DNA of 9,273 bases from Comamonas sp. (GTDB taxonomy: Bacteria > Pseudomonadota > Gammaproteobacteria > Burkholderiales > Burkholderiaceae_C): assembly GCA_019236485.1 (NCBI GenBank), contig JAFAIY010000296.1, positions 1 through 9,273 of the forward strand, written 5' to 3'. A model generated the notes under the pieces. That model was not told the origin of the DNA, did no database searches, and saw nothing but the letters and a program-made list of their open reading frames with translations. This document shows positions 1 to 5,837 of this stretch, in pieces. The translations under genes were made by a program, and so were the position numbers. The first letter of the stretch is position 1. The number at the start of each line of letters is the position of its first letter.

Positions 1-167
1 TTGCGGCGCTTGCGCTCCAGCATCTCCTTGAGTGCCTGCTTGCTGTACTGGCCTTCGTCGCTGTCCTGATTCAGATTGTCCAGATCGGACCAGTTGACCG
101 TAGGGTGGCGCACAAAACGCGCCACCTTGGAGAGCAACCCTCCCGACTTATTCTCTTCTCTTGCCAT
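1..167 (-). CDS. Unrecognised protein, N-terminal part only
   Basis: An open frame starts at an ATG at 167 and runs off the left edge, giving 55 complete residues. It begins MAREENKSGG and is highly charged: a basic N-terminal stretch (KVARFVRHP, about 14-22), an acidic middle (DLDNLNQDSDEG, about 28-39) and a basic helical end (residues 43-55, ending ERKRR). No signal peptide or membrane segment is visible in this part, so it is probably cytoplasmic. It lies 46 bases downstream of dksA on the same strand, so co-transcription is possible, but no strong ribosome binding site precedes the ATG. I have a vague sense of similar N-termini in betaproteobacterial hypothetical proteins but cannot name the family, and no function is offered. 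The start is reasonably placed because the frame is continuous and the composition fits a real protein. Confidence 0.6.
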   Translation of the reverse strand, partial: MAREENKSGGLLSKVARFVRHPTVNWSDLDNLNQDSDEGQYSKQALKEMLERKRR

Positions 168-213
168 GATCAACTACTTTGGCGCTTGCAGCCCGTTCGG
201 CACCTGATGCACA

Positions 214-957
214 TCAATCGCCGTACATCTTCTGCTTGAGTTCGCGACGCTGCTGGGCTTCCAGCGACAGGGTGGCCGTGGGACGAGCCAGCAGACGGCC
301 CACGCCGATGGGCTCGCCGGTCTCGTCGCAGTAGCCGTAGTCGCCGGCGTCGATGCGGGCGATGGACTGGTCGATCTTCTTGAGCAGCTTGCGCTCGCGG
401 TCGCGCGTGCGCAGTTCCAGCGCATGCTCTTCCTCGATCGTGGCACGGTCCGCAGGATCGGGCACCACCACGGTGTCTTCACGCAGGTTCTCGGCGGTTT
501 CACCGGCGTTCACATGCATGTCGTTCTTGAGCGCGACCAGCTTGCGGCGGAAGAAGGCCAGCTGGACATCGTTCATGTAATCGTCATCAGACATGGCCAG
601 CACATCAGCATCGGTCAACTCCTCCACCGACTTGGTCTTCCAGGCATTGGCCAGTTTGGGATCTTTTTTGGTCACGGCTTGCTTTGTGTTGGTCATAGCT
701 TTCTTATCGCTCATGCTTCCCGCGGCCTCGGCTCCCGTGGGAGCCTGGGGCGGAACTTTCGTTTGGGGCTGCCGCGCAGGAGGCGTTGCAGAACGTTTGG
801 TCTCGGACGGTACGGAAGATTTCCGCGGTGCAACAAGCGCCGGCTCCGGGCTGCCCGGGACCGCGTCCGCCAAAGAGGTCTTGGCGCTGCGGGCACGCAC
901 AGCGGAAGCCGCAGCTGTGGCAGCGGCCCCGGGCTTGTTACGACTCACAGCGTTCAC
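214..957 (-). CDS. dksA: RNA polymerase-binding transcription factor DksA, cysteine-poor form with N-terminal extension
   Basis: DksA binds in the secondary channel of RNA polymerase and, with (p)ppGpp, adjusts initiation at rRNA and amino-acid promoters. From the GTG at 957 the protein has 247 residues. The coiled-coil tip motif DPADRA is intact (D167, D170, A172), followed by the family signature ELRTRDRERKL. The zinc-finger region keeps the spacing C-x2-C-x17-C-x2-C but has C210, T213, S231 and A234, so only one metal ligand remains. Residues 1 to about 80 are an Ala/Pro/Lys/Arg-rich low-complexity extension absent from the 151-residue E. coli protein. The GTG at 957 is chosen because GAGGAG lies 7 bases upstream. 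An in-frame ATG at 714 (MSDKKAMTN) with GGGAAG very close upstream would give a 167-residue protein of more usual length, and an upstream GTG at 972 lacks a binding site. Upstream is a CobW-family gene behind its own terminator, so dksA probably has its own promoter. The identity is secure; the start is not. Confidence 0.93.
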   Translation of the reverse strand: MNAVSRNKPGAAATAAASAVRARSAKTSLADAVPGSPEPALVAPRKSSVPSETKRSATPPARQPQTKVPPQAPTGAEAAGSMSDKKAMTNTKQAVTKKDPKLANAWKTKSVEELTDADVLAMSDDDYMNDVQLAFFRRKLVALKNDMHVNAGETAENLREDTVVVPDPADRATIEEEHALELRTRDRERKLLKKIDQSIARIDAGDYGYCDETGEPIGVGRLLARPTATLSLEAQQRRELKQKMYGD

Positions 958-1008
958 GTCCTGTCTCCTCACAGTACGGTGACCAGCGCAGGACCGGATT
1001 GCTCCAGC

Positions 1009-1032
1009 CCCCTCTTTAGGGGCGGGATTGTA
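1009..1032 (-). promoter_or_regulatory. Candidate dksA promoter -10 box and leader hairpin
   Basis: Read on the minus strand, a TACAAT hexamer (1027-1032) matches a sigma-70 -10 box and lies about 70 bases before the preferred dksA start. No convincing -35 box sits 16-18 bases upstream. Just downstream of the hexamer, CCCCT-AAAG-AGGGG (1009-1022) can form a 5-bp hairpin near the predicted transcript start. The upstream terminator at 1131-1158 supports separate transcription of dksA. The call rests on the hexamer and context only. Confidence 0.35.
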
Positions 1033-1130
1033 GCGATGCTCGCTCCCCTATCCCCCGACCGTTGCACATACCCCACACATACGGGGTCCGACTTCGGCAA
1101 ATCCTTTGCAGTTTGCGAGAGATATCGACG

Positions 1131-1158
1131 CAAACAAACGGCCTGCTAGGCAGGCCGT
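1131..1158 (-). terminator. Intrinsic terminator of the CobW-family gene
   Basis: A perfect 9-bp inverted repeat (ACGGCCTGC at 1138-1146 and GCAGGCCGT at 1150-1158) with a 3-base loop is followed, on the minus strand, by a T-rich run (TTTGTTTG, 1131-1138). It lies 57 bases beyond the stop codon of the CobW-family gene and reads in the right direction. On the plus strand no T-run follows, so it is a one-way terminator. It separates that gene from dksA, though read-through is possible because the T-run is interrupted by one G. Confidence 0.8.
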
Positions 1159-1214
1159 CAGTCATTGTCAGCAATGGAAAGCGCAAACCGCAGCATCTTT
1201 CCATGTCAGAAGCA

Positions 1215-2297
1215 TTACACCAGACACTGGTCCAGCCCCTGACGAAGGATATCCTGCGGCAGGTCGATACCGATAAAGACCATCTTGCTCTCACGCTTTT
1301 CGTCAGCCGCCCATTCGGGCCCCAGGTCGCTGCCCATGAGCTGGTGCACGCCCTGGAAGATCACCTTGCGGCCCGTGCCCTTCATGTCGAGCACGCCTTT
1401 GTAGCGCAGCATCTTGGGACCGTAGATGTTGACGATGGCGCCCAGGAAGTCTTCCAGCTTGGCCGGGTCGAACGCGCGCTCGGCGCGGTAGACAAAGCTC
1501 TTCACGTCGTCATCGTGGTGATGGTGATGCGGATGGTGGCAGTGCTCGCCATGCTCATGGTGCTCATGGCCGCAATGCTCGTCATGCTCGTGGTCGCAAT
1601 GGCCGTGCTCATGGTCGCAGTGGCTGTGATCATGCTCGTCTTCCTGGAGGAAGTCGGGTTCGATGTCCAGCTTGGCGTTGAGATTGAAGCCGCGCAGGTC
1701 GAACACCTCGGTCAGCGGCACATCGCCGAAATGCACGGCACGGATGGGCGCGCGCGGATTCATGTGCTTGAGGCGGTGGACCAGCTCGTCCTTTTCACCC
1801 TCGGTCACCAGGTCGGTCTTGGACAGGAAGATCTGGTCGGCAAAGCCCACCTGGCGGCGCGCTTCCTGGCGGTCGTCGAGCTGCCGGTCCGCATGCTTGG
1901 CGTCAACCAGGGTGATGATGGAGTCGATCAGATAGGTCTCGGCAATTTCATCGTCCATGAAGAAGGTCTGGGCCACGGGGCCGGGATCGGCCAGGCCCGT
2001 GGTCTCGATGACGATGCGGTCGAAGTCGACCAGGCCCTTGCGGCGCTTGGCGGCCAGCAGCTGCAGGGCCTCGCGCAGGTCTTCGCGGATGGTGCAGCAG
2101 ATGCAGCCGTTGCTCATCTGCAGAATCTGCTCGGTGGACTCGGTCCTGAGAATGTCGGTGTCGATGTTTTCCTCGCCGAACTCGTTCTCGATCACGGCAA
2201 TCTTCATGCCGTGGGATTCGTGCAGCACGCGCTTGAGCAGCGTGGTTTTGCCCGAGCCCAGAAAGCCCGTAAGGATGGTGACTGGAATGAGAGACAT
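1215..2297 (-). CDS. CobW/COG0523-family GTPase with histidine-rich metal loop
   Basis: COG0523 proteins are G3E GTPases; several are zinc metallochaperones (for example ZigA, ZNG1, E. coli YjiA), while CobW proper serves cobalamin synthesis. The product has 360 residues. Visible motifs are Walker A GFLGSGKTT (11-19), the family metal site CICC (65-68, within NGCICC), ETTGLADP (98-105), the base-recognition motif SKTD (159-162), and a C-terminal CobW domain from about 265. Between the domains lies an acidic, metal-binding-type loop, about 220-264, with 21 His and 4 Cys in alternation with Asp and Glu, ending in five consecutive His. The start at 2297 is chosen because MSLIPVTILTGF begins the domain at once and AGAGG lies 9 bases upstream; a longer frame to 2387 adds an unrelated-looking tail. 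No cobalamin gene is nearby, and the neighbour is a Cys-poor DksA, so zinc handling is the more likely job (inference). No Zur-like operator is evident upstream. Confidence 0.92.
   Translation of the reverse strand: MSLIPVTILTGFLGSGKTTLLKRVLHESHGMKIAVIENEFGEENIDTDILRTESTEQILQMSNGCICCTIREDLREALQLLAAKRRKGLVDFDRIVIETTGLADPGPVAQTFFMDDEIAETYLIDSIITLVDAKHADRQLDDRQEARRQVGFADQIFLSKTDLVTEGEKDELVHRLKHMNPRAPIRAVHFGDVPLTEVFDLRGFNLNAKLDIEPDFLQEDEHDHSHCDHEHGHCDHEHDEHCGHEHHEHGEHCHHPHHHHHDDDVKSFVYRAERAFDPAKLEDFLGAIVNIYGPKMLRYKGVLDMKGTGRKVIFQGVHQLMGSDLGPEWAADEKRESKMVFIGIDLPQDILRQGLDQCLV
1508..1640 (-). repeat. Degenerate codon-level repeat encoding the His-rich loop
   Basis: The DNA coding for residues about 220-264 of the CobW-family protein is made of imperfect short units rich in CAT, CAC, GAG and GAC codons, seen on the plus strand as recurring GCTCATGG, GCTCGTGG and GGTCGCA units and a GGTGATGGTGATG run. 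Units vary in length and sequence, so this is a diverged in-frame repeat rather than a clean tandem array. Repeats of this sort tend to expand or contract, which would change the number of metal-binding residues without breaking the frame. Confidence 0.6.
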
Positions 2298-2320
2298 GCT
2301 TTGAAACCTCTGGCTGCGGC

Positions 2321-2339
2321 CGGATGCAGGGCGCATCCG
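2321..2339 (-). other. Hairpin in the presumed leader of the CobW-family gene
   Basis: CGGATGC (2321-2327) and GCATCCG (2333-2339) form a perfect 7-bp inverted repeat around a 5-base loop, ending about 23 bases before the start codon of the CobW-family gene. On the minus strand a run of six T comes before the stem, not after it, so it does not look like a terminator of xerC. Its closeness to the ribosome binding site makes an effect on translation or transcript stability possible, without direct support. Confidence 0.4.
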
Positions 2340-2396
2340 CCAAAAAACACGCGAAGCTGGACTGCGAAACCACAGCCTCGGTGACAACAGCTGGGG

Positions 2397-2419
2397 AGTG
2401 TAGCGGCGCTTTCAAGCGC
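2397..2419 (-). promoter_or_regulatory. Candidate promoter and palindrome upstream of the CobW-family gene
   Basis: On the minus strand a TACACT hexamer (2397-2402) resembles a -10 box and lies 100 bases before the CobW-family start. Directly upstream of it, in the -10/-35 spacer, is the palindrome GCGCTT-GA-AAGCGC (2406-2419, perfect 6-bp arms). The arrangement suits a repressor site, but no known operator consensus is matched and the -35 box is not convincing. It does not resemble the AT-rich Zur boxes known from gammaproteobacteria. Confidence 0.3.
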
Positions 2420-2460
2420 GCACTGTGGCCAGGGCCGGCGCGAATACCGGCAGCAATCGG

Positions 2461-2500
2461 GCTCCAGCGCTTATATGGATTGCACTGGCAGCTATCAAAT
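2461..2500 (-). repeat. Degenerate REP-like palindromic element after xerC
   Basis: Directly after the xerC stop codon, the minus strand reads GATAGCTG, then CCAGTGC (2482-2488), an 11-base spacer, and GCGCTGG (2464-2470). In RNA the two arms pair over 7 bp with one G-U wobble. The combination of an AGCGCTTAT-type arm and a following AGCTATCAAAT resembles an abundant short intergenic palindrome that I recall from Comamonadaceae genomes; that match is from memory. No T-run follows, so it is not a classical intrinsic terminator, but it may stabilise the 3' end of the dapF-xerC transcript. Confidence 0.45.
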
Positions 2501-3552
2501 CAGGAATCATCCTCGGCCGCAACGCCGCGCTTGGCGGGCTCTGCGCTCGGCTCGGGCTGGCGCCTGGCACGCGGGTGCGCATGTTCATAAGCCTGGGCCA
2601 GATGCTGAAAATCCAGCCGCGTATAAATCTGCGTGGTGGCGATGCTGGAATGCCCCAGCAGCTCCTGCACGGCGCGCAGATCGCCGCTGGACTGCAGCAT
2701 ATGGCTGGCGAACGAATGGCGCAGCACATGCGGATGCACGCCCGCGGCCAGCCCCGCCTGCTGGCCGCGCAGCTTGAGCCGCGACCACACCGACTGGCCG
2801 CTGAGCCGCTCGCCTCTGCGGCCCAGGAACAAGGCGGCTTCGCTCTGCGCCCTGGCCTGGGCGGCTCCCGCGAGACCCGTGCTGCGCAACGCCAGCCAGG
2901 CCTGCAGGGCCTGGAGAGCCATGCGCCCCACGGGCACGATGCGGCGCTTGCCGCCCTTGCCCTGCACATGGGCGTCGCCGGCCTCCAGGTCTATCCAGCC
3001 CCGGCCCTGGCTTTGCGTGTGCTGGTCGGGCCGCAGATCCAGGCCCACCAGTTCGGCCACGCGCAGGCCGCAGCTGTAGAGCAGCTCGGTCATGGCGGCG
3101 TCGCGCGCCTCCAGCCAGGGATCGGCTGCCGCATTGTGAAAACCGGCCAGCTGCACGGCGTCATCCACGCCCAGGGCCTTGGGCAGGGGCTTGGGCGCCT
3201 TGGGGCCGCGCACGCCCTCCACGGGGTTGAACGGCACCAGCTCCTGCTGGGCCGCCCAGCGGAAAAAGCTGCGCCAGCCCGAAAGAATCAGCGCAATTCC
3301 GCGCGCGCTGCGCCCCGCGCTATGCATTTGCGCAGCAAAGCGGCGGATATGCATGGGCTGCAGGGCCAGCAGCTCCAGGCCCAGCGGCTGCGCGAAGTCC
3401 TGCAGCTTGATCAGGTCCAGCGCGTACAGCGTATGGGTGCGCTCGGCCAGGCGCTTTTGCACCCGCACATGCTCCAGATAGGTTCTGGCGACCTCGGGCA
3501 GGCGGGCGAACTGCTCTTCAAACGAGAGCTGTTCTTGCTGTGGCGAGGTCAT
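2500..3552 (-). CDS. xerC: Tyrosine recombinase XerC
   Basis: XerC acts with XerD at the dif site to resolve chromosome dimers before cell division. The 350-residue protein has an N-terminal SAM-like core-binding domain (about 15-105) and a C-terminal catalytic domain. The active-site residues are all visible: R164 in CGLRVAE, K199 in QGKGGKRR, H275 and R278 in HPHVLRHSFASH, H301 in LLGHSS, and the nucleophile Y310 in TQIYTRLDF. It is about 50 residues longer than E. coli XerC (298): part is an Ala/Gln-rich insertion near 222-240 before the LFLG strand, and part a polar tail after about 326. XerC rather than XerD is called because it lies third in the dapF-DUF484-xerC operon, a conserved arrangement. 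Its ATG lies 9 bases after the DUF484 stop, and GAGG overlaps that stop region, pointing to translational coupling. Confidence 0.94.
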   Translation of the reverse strand: MTSPQQEQLSFEEQFARLPEVARTYLEHVRVQKRLAERTHTLYALDLIKLQDFAQPLGLELLALQPMHIRRFAAQMHSAGRSARGIALILSGWRSFFRWAAQQELVPFNPVEGVRGPKAPKPLPKALGVDDAVQLAGFHNAAADPWLEARDAAMTELLYSCGLRVAELVGLDLRPDQHTQSQGRGWIDLEAGDAHVQGKGGKRRIVPVGRMALQALQAWLALRSTGLAGAAQARAQSEAALFLGRRGERLSGQSVWSRLKLRGQQAGLAAGVHPHVLRHSFASHMLQSSGDLRAVQELLGHSSIATTQIYTRLDFQHLAQAYEHAHPRARRQPEPSAEPAKRGVAAEDDS

Positions 3553-3561
3553 GGGCCTCGC

Positions 3562-4275
3562 TCAGCCGCGGGCCAGCGTCAGCGGCGGCGGGCGCATGCG
3601 CGACAGCGAGGCGCTGGCCAGCTCGGAGATGCGCGCCAGGAATTCCGTGCCCATGGTGGCGTCAAAGCGCAGCGGGTCGGGCGAGCCCAGCACCAGCATG
3701 CCGAAGGCATTGGAGGTGCTGTCCATGGCCCCGTCATGCAGGGTCAGCAGGGCCACCGACTGCACGGCATCGGGCTGGGGCAGCCAGTGCACGGGCTCGA
3801 AGCCCATATTGGGGCCGCAGAACGGCATGGTCAGCGAGGCCGCGAAAGCCCGCGCATCCTCGCTCACGCCCATGGTGTAGACCGTGCCCGAATGCGCGCC
3901 CGCCACGCTCCACAGCCGCAGCGCCACCTGGGGAATGTCGAACATATGTTGCAGGCTGGCGGTCAGCACATGGGGCAGCTCGCGCAGATCCTGCACCTTG
4001 ACCAGGGCATGGGTCCACTGGTGGATCTTCTGGGCGATGGAGGCGTTCTCGCTGCCGTGGCGCATCATGTCCATGATGCGGTGCTCCAGCACCTTGATCT
4101 TCTCGCGCAGCATCTCGGCCTGGCGTTCCTGCAGGCTCACGGCGCGCGGGCCGTGGCCGCTGAGCAGCTGCACGCCGGTCAGCATCTCGGCATGGCGCTC
4201 GAAAAACTCGGGGGTCTGCTGAAGATAATCGGCAATCGCCTCTTCGTTCATTGCATTGTCGGTGATGCTGTTCAT
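3562..4275 (-). CDS. DUF484 family protein
   Basis: A 237-residue protein of the DUF484 family, the counterpart of E. coli YigA, always described as uncharacterised and related to GAF domains. The N-terminal signature [16 protein letters not shown] (18-32 region) is followed by a helical, coiled-coil-like stretch (about 47-72, [19 protein letters not shown]) and then a GAF-like alpha/beta domain ending in [14 protein letters not shown] (191-204) and a final helix. No signal peptide or membrane segment is seen, so it is probably cytoplasmic. The start ATG overlaps the dapF stop codon as ATGA, the usual form of coupled translation; a second in-frame ATG ([10 protein letters not shown]) eight codons on is also possible. 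It sits between dapF and xerC, and its role in either pathway is unknown. The identification rests on the motif and the conserved gene order. Confidence 0.88.
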   Translation of the reverse strand: MNSITDNAMNEEAIADYLQQTPEFFERHAEMLTGVQLLSGHGPRAVSLQERQAEMLREKIKVLEHRIMDMMRHGSENASIAQKIHQWTHALVKVQDLRELPHVLTASLQHMFDIPQVALRLWSVAGAHSGTVYTMGVSEDARAFAASLTMPFCGPNMGFEPVHWLPQPDAVQSVALLTLHDGAMDSTSNAFGMLVLGSPDPLRFDATMGTEFLARISELASASLSRMRPPPLTLARG

Positions 4276-5150
4276 AGCGTATCGGGTATGTCGATCTGGC
4301 CTTCAAAAACAAACTCTGCGGGGCCGGTCATGCGCACGCGATCCTGCGCCCCACCTGCCCATTCAATGGTCAGCAGACCGCCATGGGTGTGCACGTCCAC
4401 CTTGCCGTCCAGCAGGCCCCAGCCTATGCCGGCCACCACGGCGGCGCAGGCTCCGGTGCCGCAGGCCAGCGTCTCGCCGGCGCCGCGCTCGTAGACCCGC
4501 AGCTTCACTTCGCCGCGGCCTACGATCTGCATGAAGCCCGCGTTCACACGCTGGGGAAAACGCGCATGGTTCTCGATCAGCGGTCCCCAGGCTAGCACCG
4601 GCGCCGCCTCCACATCGTCCACCAGCTGCACCGCATGCGGATTGCCCATGGACACAGGCGCTATCCAAACCGTAGCTGATGGCGCGGCTCCATCCAGCGC
4701 CAGCGGCCATTTCTGTGCAGATCCCAGCGCTTCCGGCTGCAGGCCCGCGGTATCGAAAGGCACCAGGGCCGGCTCCAACTGGGGCGCGCCCATGTCCACG
4801 GTGACGCGGCCGTTGCCGTGGATTTCCGGCGCGATCACGCCGGACAGCGTCTGCACGCGGATCACGCTTTTATCGGTCAGGCCCTTGTCATGCACATAGC
4901 GCGCAAAACAGCGCGCGCCGTTGCCGCACTGCTCCACCTCGCCGCCATCGGCGTTGTGGATCACGTATTCAAAATCCAGGCCGGCCGCGGGCGCGGGACG
5001 CACGGTCAGGATCTGGTCGGCGCCCACGCCGAAGTGGCGGTCGGCCAGATAGCGGTACTGGGCCGCGCTCAGGCCCAGCCGGCCTTGGGTCTCGTCGAGC
5101 ACCACGAAATCGTTGCCCGCGCCCTGCATCTTGGTGAAGCGAATCTGCAT
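4272..5150 (-). CDS. dapF: Diaminopimelate epimerase
   Basis: DapF converts LL- to meso-diaminopimelate, the lysine precursor and peptidoglycan cross-linking residue, in the cytoplasm. It is a cofactor-independent epimerase with two cysteines acting as acid and base. Both are present: C75 in [14 protein letters not shown] and C230 in [14 protein letters not shown]. Other family hallmarks are the N-terminal [23 protein letters not shown] (167-174) and [10 protein letters not shown] (218-227). From the ATG at 5150 it has 292 residues, against 274 in E. coli; about 11 of the extra residues lie just before SMGNPHAV, in the segment 137-165 (includes KWPLALDG). The ATG is favoured because E. coli DapF also begins MQ directly before the conserved strand. 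A GTG three codons earlier (5159) has AGGA 4 bases upstream and cannot be excluded. It is the first gene of the dapF-DUF484-xerC operon, and its promoter must lie in or before the upstream marR-type gene. Confidence 0.95.
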   Translation of the reverse strand: MQIRFTKMQGAGNDFVVLDETQGRLGLSAAQYRYLADRHFGVGADQILTVRPAPAAGLDFEYVIHNADGGEVEQCGNGARCFARYVHDKGLTDKSVIRVQTLSGVIAPEIHGNGRVTVDMGAPQLEPALVPFDTAGLQPEALGSAQKWPLALDGAAPSATVWIAPVSMGNPHAVQLVDDVEAAPVLAWGPLIENHARFPQRVNAGFMQIVGRGEVKLRVYERGAGETLACGTGACAAVVAGIGWGLLDGKVDVHTHGGLLTIEWAGGAQDRVRMTGPAEFVFEGQIDIPDTL

Positions 5151-5200
5151 GATCCGCACATTATCCTACCGGCCGCAGAGCCCGGGCCATGGTCTGGCGA

Positions 5201-5758
5201 TCAGCGGTACAGCTTTTGCAACAGCTGCATGAGCTGCGCCTGCTCGGTCTCGCTCAGATGGGCGACGGCTTTTTCCTCGCTGCTCTTGAGCTGGGGCTCG
5301 GCCGTGTCCACCAGCTCGCGCCCCGCAGCGGTCAGGTACAGGCCGGTGGCGCGGCCGTCGCGCGGGTGCGGGCGCCGCTCCAGAAAGCCGCGCCGCGCCA
5401 GCGCATCGATCATGCCCACCATATTGGGCGGCAACATGTCCAGCTGCTGGCACAGCTGGCGCGAGGTGATGCCGGGATTGCGGCCCACCAGCGACAGCAC
5501 GGAGAACTCCACGATCTTGAGATCGAAGCGCGCCATGCACTTCATGAACACGCCGACCAGGGACAGCGAGGCGCGGCGCGCGTTATAGCCCAGCAGCGAC
5601 TCCAGAAAACTCGCATTGACCGTGTCCACGGCAAACACCTCGGCAGCGCCCGCGTCCTGCGCCGGGATGCCGTCCGCGGCGACCTCGGCTCTGGCACGCG
5701 TGCCGCGCAAGGCGCGTGCGGGCCTGGTTGCAGTTTCGGCGGTCTTGTGAGCGGGCAT
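5201..5758 (-). CDS. MarR-family transcriptional regulator
   Basis: A 185-residue DNA-binding regulator of the MarR family, which act as dimers and usually respond to small aromatic or acyl ligands. The winged helix-turn-helix is clear: ITSRQLCQQL (97-106), recognition helix PPNMVGMIDALARRGF (110-125), and the wing with the diagnostic D-x-R pattern in PRDGRATGLYLT (132-143), then a C-terminal dimerisation helix (about 158-184). The first 45 residues are a polar, Ala/Arg-rich extension that is not part of the fold. The ATG at 5758 has no good ribosome binding site; a GTG within GAGGTG (near residue 41) and a TTG further upstream are alternatives. It follows the acyl-CoA dehydrogenase gene by 79 bases on the same strand, and an imperfect palindrome lies in that gap. 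Control of this catabolic cluster, perhaps with its own gene, is the likely job (inference). The neighbouring dapF begins 50 bases downstream but is functionally unrelated. Confidence 0.88.
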   Translation of the reverse strand: MPAHKTAETATRPARALRGTRARAEVAADGIPAQDAGAAEVFAVDTVNASFLESLLGYNARRASLSLVGVFMKCMARFDLKIVEFSVLSLVGRNPGITSRQLCQQLDMLPPNMVGMIDALARRGFLERRPHPRDGRATGLYLTAAGRELVDTAEPQLKSSEEKAVAHLSETEQAQLMQLLQKLYR

Positions 5759-5795
5759 GTGGTGTGTCGACTTGAAAAGCCAGGGAGCGATGGAC

Positions 5796-5816
5796 AAACC
5801 GCAATTTTGCCGGTTT
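5796..5816. promoter_or_regulatory. Imperfect palindrome, candidate MarR operator
   Basis: In the 79-base gap between the acyl-CoA dehydrogenase stop and the marR-type start, the plus strand carries AAACCGCAA and then TTGCCGGTTT, which mirror each other apart from one inserted C. MarR proteins typically bind palindromes of about this size in front of their own genes, so it is a reasonable autoregulatory site. It lies about 38 bases upstream of the chosen start codon. No promoter boxes are convincing nearby, and the match to a MarR site is by form and position only. Confidence 0.4.
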
Positions 5817-5837
5817 CGGCCATTCTTGCAGAGCAGC

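Noticed and set aside
1070..1087. ACCCC and GGGGT inverted repeat in the dksA upstream region
   Set aside because: Only a 5-bp stem with an 8-base loop in GC-rich DNA, and no T-run follows; chance is likely.
1508..1640. CRISPR-like or tandem-repeat array
   Set aside because: The repeats are codon-level units inside an intact coding frame, without spacers of constant length.
1062..2384. 440-residue plus-strand open frame opposite the CobW-family gene
   Set aside because: Its Val/Met/Leu- and His-rich product mirrors the codon pattern of the real minus-strand gene, whose GTPase motifs are complete. It is an antisense shadow of high-GC coding DNA.
2298..2387. Upstream extension of the CobW-family protein by 30 residues
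   Set aside because: The extra residues are basic and unrelated to the family, whose N-terminus begins directly at MSLIPVTILTGF with a ribosome binding site upstream.
2425..4494. 689-residue plus-strand open frame across xerC, the DUF484 gene and dapF
   Set aside because: It spans three recognised minus-strand genes, is rich in Gln, His and Ala as expected for an antisense frame, and has no recognisable domain.
5151..5200. GCCCGGGC-type palindromes between the marR-type gene and dapF
   Set aside because: Short, GC-only self-complementary words without a T-run, expected by chance in this base composition.
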